5,411 nt of DNA from Nitrososphaerales archaeon TH526 (GCA_014523665.1 JAATVR010000415.1:1-5411), one strand, 5' to 3'. Shown: positions 1 through 4,475, counted from the first letter of the stretch. Notes: generated by a model not told the origin, from the sequence alone. Program-made: numbers and translations.

Positions 1-192
1 AAATGGGTACTAAGTAATACTAACGTGGACGAAAAAACCGAACACAATCAAGTTACGATTAGCAGAAAAAAATACAACAATTCTGAATACGACGACAACA
101 CTGTAGAGTGTCTAATGAAATATCTTGAATTAGAAAGTTATGAGCAATTGGAAGACTTTTTGAAACATAATCATATTCCAAAGTTCGATTAG
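1..192 (+). CDS. C-terminal end of an unrecognised protein (5' end outside window)
   Basis: Reading frame 1 is open from the first base to a TAG at 190-192, giving 63 residues of a protein whose start lies upstream of the window. The piece is hydrophilic, with an Asn/Asp/Lys-rich stretch. Its tail (MKYLELESYEQLEDFLKHNH, then IPKFD) is predicted to be mostly helical and acidic. There are no cysteines beyond one, no membrane segment and no motif I recognise, so no function is offered. The next gene begins 52 bases after this stop behind its own TATA-like box, so the two are probably separate transcripts. The frame is supported by clean openness and archaeal AT-rich codon use. A shadow frame on the opposite strand (59-280) looks non-coding. 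Confidence 0.6.
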   Translation, partial: KWVLSNTNVDEKTEHNQVTISRKKYNNSEYDDNTVECLMKYLELESYEQLEDFLKHNHIPKFD

Positions 193-216
193 ATTTGCTT
201 AGCAAATTCTCAAGTC

Positions 217-223
217 TTATATA
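217..223 (+). promoter_or_regulatory. TATA-like box of the 52-residue gene
   Basis: The sequence TTATATA is centred 25 bases before the ATG at 245. In archaea the TATA box centre lies about 25-27 bases before the transcription start, so transcription would begin at or next to the A of the ATG and make a leaderless mRNA. No Shine-Dalgarno sequence is present, which agrees. The position is seen directly; promoter function is inferred. Confidence 0.5.
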
Positions 224-244
224 CCATGAAATGTAATTTTTATT

Positions 245-403
245 ATGATAAATGATTCTAAAAATAGTGACATAGTTCAAAATTCTAAAAAGAGTAATGA
301 TTTATTGAATGGGATGAAACGTTATTTGCGAATACAACATCCAAATGATGATAAAGAATTACTAGAATATCTGCGAAAACAGTCAGGTTTACATAGGGAA
401 TAA
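245..403 (+). CDS. Small charged hypothetical protein, 52 residues
   Basis: An ATG frame runs from 245 to a tandem stop (TAA at 401-403 followed by TAA at 404-406). The product is soluble: a polar N-terminal part (MINDSKNSDIVQNSKKSND) is followed by a basic, probably helical part (LLNGMKRYLRIQ) and an acidic/basic tail ending SGLHRE. It has no cysteine, signal peptide or membrane segment, and I do not recognise the family. The main support for a real gene is the TATA-like box placed 25 bases upstream, as expected for a leaderless archaeal transcript, together with the double stop and a hairpin about 35 bases downstream. The small size and lack of a known family keep confidence moderate. It could act as a small regulatory or binding protein, but nothing in the sequence shows this. 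Confidence 0.5.
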   Translation: MINDSKNSDIVQNSKKSNDLLNGMKRYLRIQHPNDDKELLEYLRKQSGLHRE

Positions 404-437
404 TAAACCTACAAGAGTTGGTTCTGTGACATATCTT

Positions 438-457
438 CAAGATTTGGATCGATCTTG
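438..457 (+). terminator. Weak hairpin downstream of the 52-residue gene
   Basis: CAAGAT (438-443) and ATCTTG (452-457) are perfect 6-bp arms around an 8-base loop. They are followed by TTAGTTTT and, at 488-493, a run of Ts. Archaeal termination depends mostly on the T-run, so this is a plausible terminator for the 245-403 gene, though such short hairpins also arise by chance. Confidence 0.25.
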
Positions 458-500
458 TTAGTTTTCAATGTGCATTTTGCAATACAATTTTTTAAGATAA

Positions 501-632
501 GTAATTCAAGAAGAGCTTCAGTGCGGTAGATGTCACGGTTCGATGGGTTGGTGGGATGAACTGGCACTCCAGGGAACAATTATACCATACAAGCGAAGAT
601 GGTCCAATGAAGAATGTTTGGCTATGCATTAA
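501..632 (+). pseudogene. Zinc-finger-like small ORF without a normal start
   Basis: The frame is open from after a TAA at 498-500 to a TAA at 630-632, giving 43 residues. It contains QCGRCHGSMGWWDELALQG and ends NEECLAMH. The pattern C-x2-C-H near the start and C-x3-H at the end (Cys 8, Cys 11, His 12; Cys and His near the C-terminus) suggests a small metal-binding finger. CxxCH is also the haem c attachment motif, but there is no signal peptide, so zinc is likelier. There is no ATG, GTG or TTG before the cysteines; the only in-frame ATG (543-545) would cut them off. An in-frame ATG at 468 is separated by the TAA at 498. The simplest reading is a decayed or 5'-broken gene. A rare start such as ATT at 504 cannot be excluded. 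The composition looks coding (Trp, Cys and Gly rich), but no family is firmly recognised. Confidence 0.3.
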
Positions 633-684
633 CCTGTGTAGGCCCTAATGGAAAAAATATCATATATTAGTGATAGCCAGATTT

Positions 685-691
685 TGCTTAA
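685..691 (+). promoter_or_regulatory. Possible TATA-like box of the exported protein gene
   Basis: GCTTAAT is the only AT-rich box at a workable distance; it would place transcription start near 713-715 and give a leader of about 12-14 bases before the ATG at 727. No Shine-Dalgarno site is visible. The match is weak. Confidence 0.2.
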
Positions 692-726
692 TCCCGATAA
701 CCTCTACTCTCTTCTCTACTACCAGA

Positions 727-1011
727 ATGGATACCAAATATATGGTCGCTGTTGCAGTAATGGTAGTAATGCTCATTGGAGCAACAGCACTCGCAACATC
801 AGAAAGCGCATTTGCAGGCGGACATGGACACAAGAAGAGTTACGAGAAGAATCAAGCGGTCTCACAGGTCAATGATTGTGGCAATGGTAAATATCCATTG
901 AATGTCGGATGTCAGAACATTGCTTCACAGATTCAGGGTGATGAGAACGGTGTAGCCCTCAGTGCAGACCAATCAGTTCAAACCAACTTTTTTTATTTTC
1001 CTTTCAGTTAG
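727..1011 (+). CDS. Small exported protein with signal peptide and two cysteines
   Basis: The product is 94 residues long. An N-terminal stretch with Lys 4 and a hydrophobic core (VAVAVMVVMLIGATALA) ends in SESAFA, followed by GGHGHKK. This is a classic Sec signal peptide with predicted cleavage after residue 30. The mature part is about 64 residues. It carries a His/Lys-rich N-terminus (GHGHKKSYEKN), Cys 51 and Cys 62 that could form one disulfide, and the core QNIASQIQGDENGVAL. I associate this arrangement with a group of short secreted proteins common in Nitrososphaeria; their function is unknown to me. The ATG at 727 was chosen over the upstream in-frame ATG at 670 because the signal peptide then starts at its normal place; the 19 extra residues look non-coding. 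The C-terminus (NFFYFPFS) is unusually aromatic and is encoded partly by a run of seven Ts (988-994). It may be a drifted tail or coding sequence that doubles as a terminator. Confidence 0.75.
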   Translation: MDTKYMVAVAVMVVMLIGATALATSESAFAGGHGHKKSYEKNQAVSQVNDCGNGKYPLNVGCQNIASQIQGDENGVALSADQSVQTNFFYFPFS

Positions 1012-1589
1012 CGACTCTTTTATCAACACTATATTATCTAGTATTCTCAACGAAAAAATAAATCGCTTACTGTGAATGATAGAAGTCAAACAGGTCTGGC
1101 TTCGATCCAGCGAATAGCCTTTAGTACGATGTACGTGATTGCCATCGAACATAGATTATAATGTTTTAGAAAATATTTTCATAAAACCAAAACAGCCTTT
1201 CAATAAAAGCAAGAAGGTAGCAAGTCGGGAATGAATAGAACGAGAGATCCCGACCTACTACCCCCGCGTATTGCCAAACGTAATCGTGAAAATAGAGGTT
1301 GGAGGGTATCAACAATCAACCCCTGAGTAAAATTATTCAGTTTTGGAAAACTGACTTTAAGCATACAATAAGCCGATTTAAATATGCAACCACACATTTG
1401 TATTATCACAATATTCCCATTTTGTGTTAGAAAAGGTTAAGAATTTGACTGTATTTTCTGCGTTGAGCTAAATCACTCAATGTAGGTAGTAGACCAAGTC
1501 CATATCTATCTCTTCATAGCTGGCCAACTGCCTACTGCTATGACTTTAACGTTTAATTATTTTGCATGCTATTTGCCACCGTCAGCATT
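1012..1589. other. Long stretch without a convincing gene
   Basis: These 578 bases lie between the exported protein gene and the 3' end of the minus-strand repeat protein. Stops are frequent in all frames. The longest open frames are short: a 69-codon minus-strand frame at 1200-1409 with no recognisable motif, and a + strand frame from 1072 (GTG) of about 29 codons. The only strong structure is the hairpin at 1216-1262. Short ORF-like pieces at 1440-1560 on the minus strand do not form a protein I recognise. The stretch may hold an RNA gene or old decayed sequence. Confidence 0.5.
1216..1262. repeat. 15-bp imperfect inverted repeat (strong hairpin)
   Basis: GGTAGCAAGTCGGGA (1216-1230) pairs with TCCCGACCTACTACC (1248-1262) at 13 of 15 positions around a 17-base loop. 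The mismatches are C1221/A1257 and A1223/C1255. The inner seven pairs (GTCGGGA/TCCCGAC) are perfect and GC-rich, which stands out in this AT-rich gene-free stretch. It could be a structured RNA, a terminator-like stem (though no T-run follows on the + strand) or the end of a lost element. It does not fold as a tRNA: I find no partner for an acceptor stem and no T-arm. Confidence 0.6.
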
Positions 1590-1808
1590 TCAACTCTGAA
1601 TAGAACCTTTCTTTATGCTTGCTTGTTGAGGTCTCACTATGTTGTTTTTTATTATATTAAATACAGACTTTGCGCCTTTCTTAACATCATGTACACCTGT
1701 CTCGTGCTCAGCTAATTCTGTATTTTCTTTAATCTCATGTCCGATAATCTCCGCACCTTTCTTTATCTCGTGCCCACCAAATTGAGCACCCTTCTTTAAC
1801 CCAGTCAT
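1590..1808 (-). CDS. LEA-like 11-residue repeat protein, 72 residues
   Basis: The ATG is at 1806-1808 and the TGA at 1590-1592. After MTGL the protein is built from 11-residue units: KKGAQFGGHEI (residues 5-15), KKGAEIIGHEI (16-26), a diverged KENTELAEHET (27-37), a short GVHDV spacer, then KKGAKSVFNII (43-53), followed by a basic tail. An 11-residue period that places charged residues on one face and Ala/Ile/Phe on another is the hallmark of amphipathic helices such as those of LEA (late embryogenesis abundant) stress proteins and some lipid-surface-binding proteins. The exact LEA consensus is not matched, so this is likeness of architecture rather than family membership. There is no cysteine, signal peptide or membrane span, so it is probably cytosolic and perhaps membrane-surface associated. 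GGAAAAG just before the ATG is at best a weak ribosome site. An inverted repeat at 1820-1837 lies 12-29 bases upstream and may regulate it. A role in desiccation, osmotic or membrane stress is inferred only. Confidence 0.6.
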   Translation of the reverse strand: MTGLKKGAQFGGHEIKKGAEIIGHEIKENTELAEHETGVHDVKKGAKSVFNIIKNNIVRPQQASIKKGSIQS

Positions 1809-1819
1809 ATCTTTTCCAG

Positions 1820-1837
1820 TAATCTTATTTAAGATTA
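1820..1837 (-). promoter_or_regulatory. Inverted repeat overlapping the promoter of the repeat protein
   Basis: TAATCTTA (1820-1827) and TAAGATTA (1830-1837) are perfect 8-bp arms with a 2-base spacer. Read on the minus strand, the element includes CTTAAATAAG, itself TATA-like, and sits 12-29 bases before the start codon at 1808. A dimeric regulator bound here would block TBP/TFB or RNA polymerase. The symmetry is seen directly; the operator role is inferred from position. Confidence 0.4.
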
Positions 1838-1872
1838 CATAAGATACAATACCAAAAGAAATTTTGACATGC

Positions 1873-1892
1873 CCATCAAGATCGATTGATGG
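1873..1892. repeat. 7-bp inverted repeat between two minus-strand genes
   Basis: CCATCAA (1873-1879) and TTGATGG (1886-1892) are perfect arms around GATCGA. The site lies downstream of the Thr-rich stub (stop at 1965) and upstream of the repeat-protein promoter. It could be a second operator or a terminator stem; no T-run follows on the minus strand within a few bases. Confidence 0.3.
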
Positions 1893-1964
1893 AGATGCAA
1901 ATCAACATGAAATTCAACAGTAATTATATGTCTTCTAGTAAAACTTCTGTGGATAGACCGATTT

Positions 1965-2108
1965 CTAAATTCGGTTATTCTCTTTTATAGAATCATGTAG
2001 TGGTATTCGTGTAGTAGTAGGAGTAGTAAGAGTAGTAGATGTGGTACTACCTCCTGTTGCTGCCCCTGTACTTGATGTAGCGGGTACCAACCCAAACGCC
2101 ACTAGGCC
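1965..2108 (-). pseudogene. 3' stub of a Thr/Ser-rich, probably exported protein
   Basis: A minus-strand frame runs down to a TAG at 1965-1967. It reads GLVAFGLVPATSSTGAATGG, then STTSTTLTTPTTTR, then IPLHDSIKENNRI. The piece 'AFGLVPATSS' resembles the end of a signal peptide, followed by a low-complexity Thr/Ser linker and a short charged tail. The linker is encoded by a run of near-identical ACT codons, seen on the + strand as repeated AGT (2013-2036). No start codon is found: upstream, the sequence changes at about 2100 to GC-rich DNA carrying the isomerase-family gene, so the N-terminal end seems to have been removed or displaced by that insertion. The exact break is uncertain, within roughly 2098-2110. 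The nearby sequence beyond the insert (2455-2595) does not encode an obvious matching signal peptide. What the intact protein did is unknown. Confidence 0.4.
2013..2036. repeat. AGT trinucleotide-rich tract
   Basis: On the + strand AGT recurs in register with a few variants (AGG, AAG). On the minus strand this gives ACT codons for the Thr-rich linker of the truncated gene. Such tracts can change length by slippage. Confidence 0.5.
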
Positions 2109-2425
2109 TGTGGATGTTCCATGACTTGACCGGCGCGATATTCCGGATCATTGGGATGCGGAGTCAGCGGCGTAATGGTGGCCTTCATCCAGATATGAAG
2201 GGGTAATGAGGCGAGGACTTCGCGAAGCTCTGCCTCGTCGGCGGCGCGGAACAGTCCAATGCTGCGCCATTCGCCTGGACCGAGCGGCGGGCGCCAGAGA
2301 CGCACCAAATGGCCTGCTTTGGCGAGCTCAGCGGCGCGCACTGCCTCCGCTGCGCGCAATTCATCGACTTTGGCAGGACTAGTTCCTTCGGGAACCGTGG
2401 TGACCAGATCGGTCAGGTATTCCAT
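2102..2425 (-). CDS. Muconolactone delta-isomerase family protein, bacterial type
   Basis: The frame encodes 107 residues, ATG at 2423-2425 and TAG at 2102-2104. It fits the muconolactone isomerase-like ferredoxin-fold family: start MEYLTDLVTTVPEG, a helix of the RAAEAVRAAELAKAGHLVRL type (residues about 24-43), then RLWRPPLGPGEWRSIGLFRA, a second helix (DEAELREVLASLPL) and LHIWMKATITPLTPHPNDPE. Classical muconolactone isomerase (catC) of the beta-ketoadipate pathway is about 90-96 residues; relatives like this are common in bacteria, often of unproven substrate. I therefore assign the family, not the reaction. The gene is foreign here: 43 of the 60 bases in 2281-2340 are G or C (compare 16 of 60 in 4561-4620), third positions are strongly G/C, and AAAGGAG lies 5 bases before the ATG, unlike the SD-less archaeal genes around it. 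No aromatic-degradation partner is nearby. Recent transfer or an assembly chimera are both possible. Confidence 0.8.
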   Translation of the reverse strand: MEYLTDLVTTVPEGTSPAKVDELRAAEAVRAAELAKAGHLVRLWRPPLGPGEWRSIGLFRAADEAELREVLASLPLHIWMKATITPLTPHPNDPEYRAGQVMEHPQA

Positions 2426-2430
2426 GGCTT

Positions 2431-2437
2431 CTCCTTT
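2431..2437 (-). promoter_or_regulatory. Bacterial-type ribosome binding site of the isomerase-family gene
   Basis: Read on the minus strand, AAAGGAG is followed by AAGCC and then the ATG at 2425. This is a strong, ideally spaced Shine-Dalgarno site. It fixes the start and contrasts with the other genes in the window, none of which has one. Confidence 0.7.
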
Positions 2438-2455
2438 CGCCCGCCAGATTTAGTC

Positions 2456-2595
2456 ATTTCTATTACCGCTTGCTTGCTTGCTTGATTTTGAATGGAATGC
2501 TCTTATGGCAGCTATTTCTTCGATTCTAAAAGCAGACAGCTGTTTACTAAATGGGTTCTCGATACCTTATCGAAATGTGGCAAACGTACTTTCGT
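2456..2595. other. Short gap between the foreign gene and the transposase relic
   Basis: It holds the GCTT repeat and a minus-strand open frame without a start codon (about 38 codons, including KQLSAFRIEEIAAIRAFHSK). I do not recognise a protein. It may be the flank of the IS relic or of the insertion. Confidence 0.3.
2468..2484. repeat. Four tandem GCTT units
   Basis: (GCTT)x4 plus G lies just outside the GC-rich block. It marks the right-hand side of the insertion within about 20 bases and could be a slippage or recombination scar. It may be chance. Confidence 0.5.
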
Positions 2596-3231
2596 CTAGA
2601 TGTCTTGTAAATAATTAACCTTGGAAAGGCTTCTGGTTTTTATACCAGTTTTAGTATGATTCGTTAATAGATATCTAAAATTGTTGTTGCTATCGTACAT
2701 CCCATCTGCTAATGCACACTTTACATTGTTATTTTCCGAAGCAGTATCTTTGAGCTTCTTTAGCATCTTCCCGTCATGTACTTCTTCACTTGTGACTTCC
2801 AATGATACGATTCTTTTCTGCTTGATGTCAACTGTTACATGCACATTTAGATAACATTTTCTAACATGCCATTTGTGCTGCATCCATTGTCCTCGATTAG
2901 CTACTTTAATACCAGTGCTATCTAAAGCAATCACAATATCATGTCAAATTTTTCATTGATCTTGATCTCGAGTCTGTTTATACGTCTACTAATGATACTA
3001 TAATGGGGTAAGCCTGGTACTTTCTTATTTGCATGAGCTATGACTACATCTTTTGTTTGTCTGTTTGGCAGATGAAAATATGCTCTCATATAACCTAGGA
3101 GCTAAATTACGGAATCGGGGTAGTCGTATGGCTCAACAACCTTACCATGGTTCATTTAATTCATTATCCATCCATCAAGTACATCAATATCCAAAAGTAC
3201 TTTGTCCCGCCTGACCAGTGATTTATTATAG
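2596..3231 (-). pseudogene. Decayed IS5-type (DDE) transposase
   Basis: Reading down from 3231, the minus strand encodes YNKSLVRRDKVLLDIDVLDG, EPYDYPDSVI, LLGYMRAYFHLPNRQTKDVV, IAHANKKVPGLPHYSIISRR, then VIALDSTGIKVANRGQWMQH, KWHVRKCYLNVHVTVD and LADGMYDSNNNFRYL. This order matches IS5/IS4-like DDE transposases. The first catalytic Asp is in IALDSTG and the second in LADGMYD. Four lesions are visible: a TAA at 3156-3158, a TAG at 3102-3104, loss of one base at 2941-2942 (between F-D and D-I-V), and truncation after KVNYLQDI, where a stop at 2596-2598 precedes the expected C-terminal segment with the catalytic Glu. The N-terminal Met is also missing; coding likeness ends at a run of seven Gs (3231-3237). 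The longest intact piece is 2596-2934, opening with a GTG codon that is not a true start. The element cannot make an active enzyme. No terminal inverted repeats could be identified. Confidence 0.85.
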
Positions 3232-3341
3232 GGGGGGCCAGTCAATCATATACTACATAGAATAATTACTATTTATAGCTAAATGCAGATCGGTCAAATA
3301 GTCAGATAAGTACCACTTAAAAATATGATGAATCACGCAGC

Positions 3342-3728
3342 AAGACAGATGCAATACCAAAGGTGCCAGTGGTAGCAGCAGGTAGTATCATGGATGGACG
3401 TGGATCAGTTGCGGCGCTTGCGTTAGAAACTCCAGGAGTACTGATTGGTACAAGATTTCTTGTAGCCAATTAGCGTAGAATATTTCCAGCTTATCAAGAC
3501 AAGATGTTTTCTTCAACAGAAGTATATACTGTCATTACACACTTATTCATGGGACGTTCTACACATTCAATCTACAATTCCTTTATTGAGAAATATCAAG
3601 AATCAGACTACTAAAGAGAGGACAAAGTGCCACAGATAGTTCAAATGGTTGAAGAAAGCCTAAAAGTCTGCCAACATAATCCTGGAAAGCTCGATACTGT
3701 TTTATCCTCCATTAAATTTTGTCGGTGA
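3342..3728 (+). pseudogene. 3' fragment of a nitronate monooxygenase (2-nitropropane dioxygenase family)
   Basis: The frame reads KTDAIPKVPVVAAGSIMDGR, GSVAALALETPGVLIGTRFL, VAN-stop, then RRIFPAYQDKMFSSTEVYTV, ITHLFMGRSTHSIYNSFIEK, YQESDY. In this FMN-dependent TIM-barrel family, P-V-(I/V)-A-A-G-x-I-x-D-G-R-G followed by G-V-x-x-G-T-R-F is the conserved phosphate-binding half of the barrel, and 'GR..R.....F.EKY' is a typical later segment. The full family is around 310-380 residues, so the first half (including the usual catalytic His region) is missing. A TAG at 3471-3473 and a TAA at 3612-3614 interrupt the frame, which continues in register to a TGA at 3726-3728 (tail KVPQIVQMVEESLKVCQ...; whether this tail belongs to the same gene is unclear). 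The fragment starts abruptly near 3340, about 100 bases from the transposase relic, suggesting rearrangement linked to that element. Confidence 0.75.
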
Positions 3729-3769
3729 ATTCAAAAAAGTGGACTCGTACCACCTTCTTAAATATGGGC

Positions 3770-3883
3770 TTATACTCGAGTACTACCCCTCTTCTCTCTG
3801 CCTTTTTTTAGAATGTACCTACTGGCAAGGTAAGTCGCTAAGGCTGAGGCAATTACAATAGCGATTCTTCTTTTAATAGACAA
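3770..3883 (-). CDS. Probable 37-residue single-span membrane protein, TTG start
   Basis: The minus-strand frame from TTG (3881-3883) to TAA (3770-3772) encodes SIKRRIAIVIASALATYLAS, then RYILKKGREKRGSTRV. Basic residues precede a hydrophobic helix (IAIVIASALATYLA, residues about 7-20), and a second basic cluster follows. This is a typical small membrane protein with a flanking positive charge on both sides. A TAA lies two codons upstream of the TTG (3887-3889), so no longer product is possible, and no ATG exists in the frame; ATA (3884-3886) is the only other codon available before it. TTAAAT at about 3907-3912 (minus strand) is near -27 from the TTG, allowing a leaderless start. A run of seven As within the frame (3803-3809, read as AAA AAA) could be a slippage site. 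Function unknown; the amino-acid pattern rather than similarity supports the call. Confidence 0.4.
   Translation of the reverse strand: MSIKRRIAIVIASALATYLASRYILKKGREKRGSTRV
3803..3809 (+). terminator. Run of seven Ts downstream of the monooxygenase relic
   Basis: CC followed by T7 on the + strand would serve as an archaeal U-tract terminator for any transcript of the relic. It overlaps the Lys codons of the minus-strand small membrane protein, so its role is uncertain. Confidence 0.25.
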
Positions 3884-3915
3884 TATTTAATTATATACTC
3901 GAACGAATTTAACAC

Positions 3916-4029
3916 TATCGCGATATAATTTAGTCTAATGGTTCCTAACGTAAGATGCTTGACACGTAGAACTAACCATTGTCAACTATAATCTAGCGCA
4001 TGACGCTATTTTGTATACCAAGATGGTAT
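3916..4029. promoter_or_regulatory. Cluster of short palindromes between divergent genes
   Basis: Between the minus-strand small ORF (start 3883) and the VOC gene (start 4064) there are four symmetrical sites: TATCGCGATA (3916-3925, perfect 10-bp palindrome), AATGGTT/AACCATT (3937-3943 and 3974-3980), TAGCG-CATGA-CGCTA (3994-4008) and ATACCA-AGA-TGGTAT (4015-4029). The last lies 35-49 bases before the VOC start, where it would overlap or sit just upstream of the promoter. One or more could be operators for dimeric regulators. Regulation is inferred only from symmetry and position. Confidence 0.35.
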
Positions 4030-4033
4030 TTTA
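4027..4033 (+). promoter_or_regulatory. TATA-like box of the VOC gene
   Basis: TATTTTA is centred about 34 bases before the ATG at 4064, predicting transcription start near 4055-4057 and a leader of under 10 bases. No Shine-Dalgarno sequence precedes the ATG. Its first three bases overlap the right arm of the ATACCA/TGGTAT palindrome. Confidence 0.35.
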
Positions 4034-4063
4034 GGTACGAAATCCTTTTTTCACCTCAGAACT

Positions 4064-4456
4064 ATGCCAACAATAGTACATTTTGAAATTCCCTCAGATA
4101 ATGTTGAAAAATCAAGAAAGTTCTATAGTGAACTATTTGGCTGGAATATAGAAAAATGGACTGGACCAGAGAGTATGCCTGAGGGGATGGAATATTGGAC
4201 GGTAACCACCACAGATGACAAAGGAAATAAAGCCATCGGTGGAGGCCTGATGAAAAGACAAAATCCACAACAACAGGGGATTACGAATTATATCGATGTA
4301 AGATCAGTGGATGAGTACGCTACAAAGGTTGAAAGATTAGGAGGCAGAGTAGTAGTACCAAAAATGCCAGTGAAAAGAATGGGTTATTTTGCAGTATGCC
4401 TTGATACAGAAAATAACACCTTTGGGATATGGGAAACAAATAGTGATGCAAAGTGA
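4064..4456 (+). CDS. VOC superfamily (glyoxalase/bleomycin-resistance fold) protein
   Basis: The product is 130 residues, the normal length for a single-domain vicinal oxygen chelate protein. The first beta-alpha-beta-beta-beta module starts MPTIVHFEIPSDNVEKSRKF with YSELFGWNIEKW after it, matching the family's opening '(V/I)xHFEI...D.....FY..LFGW'. The second module includes GITNYIDVRSVDEYATKVER, LGGRVVVPKMPVKRMGYFAV and the closing CLDTENNTFGIWE. His 6 and Glu 124 occupy the usual first and last metal-ligand positions; the middle ligands are not clear, so metal binding and catalysis are unproven. Members closest in pattern are the small 'DxEGNxFGLWE' proteins, annotated as glyoxalase-like with unknown substrate. 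The protein is cytosolic: no signal peptide or membrane span. It is transcribed alone, with a T-run after the stop and palindromes upstream. The fold assignment is firm; glyoxalase I activity or drug binding should not be assumed. Confidence 0.9.
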   Translation: MPTIVHFEIPSDNVEKSRKFYSELFGWNIEKWTGPESMPEGMEYWTVTTTDDKGNKAIGGGLMKRQNPQQQGITNYIDVRSVDEYATKVERLGGRVVVPKMPVKRMGYFAVCLDTENNTFGIWETNSDAK

Positions 4457-4475
4457 TCTGTTAGATAAAAATTCT

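Noticed and set aside
59..280. 73-codon minus-strand frame near the window start
   Set aside because: Opposes the open + strand frame 1-192 and the TATA-led gene at 245; composition looks non-coding.
648..875. 75-codon + strand frame overlapping the exported protein gene
   Set aside because: It is out of frame with the clear signal peptide and conserved-looking core at 727-1011, and its translation has no coherent motif.
1080..1130. tRNA-like T-arm (CTGG-CTTCGAT-CCAG)
   Set aside because: The stem has only four pairs, the loop is out of register with TTCRA, and no acceptor, D or anticodon arms can be found around it.
1200..1409. 69-codon minus-strand frame
   Set aside because: No motif, promoter or sensible start; it runs through the hairpin at 1216-1262, and its translation looks like read-through of structured non-coding DNA.
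2259..2453. 64-codon + strand frame opposite the isomerase-family gene
   Set aside because: It is the shadow of a GC-rich gene on the other strand; low-complexity Ala/Arg/Ser translation with no family.
2460..2575. Minus-strand open frame (KQLSAFRIEEIAAIRAFHSK...) between the foreign gene and the IS relic
   Set aside because: No start codon, stops on both sides and no recognisable family; not strong enough to call a gene remnant.
4062..4268. Minus-strand frame over the VOC gene
   Set aside because: Shadow of the well-supported + strand VOC gene.
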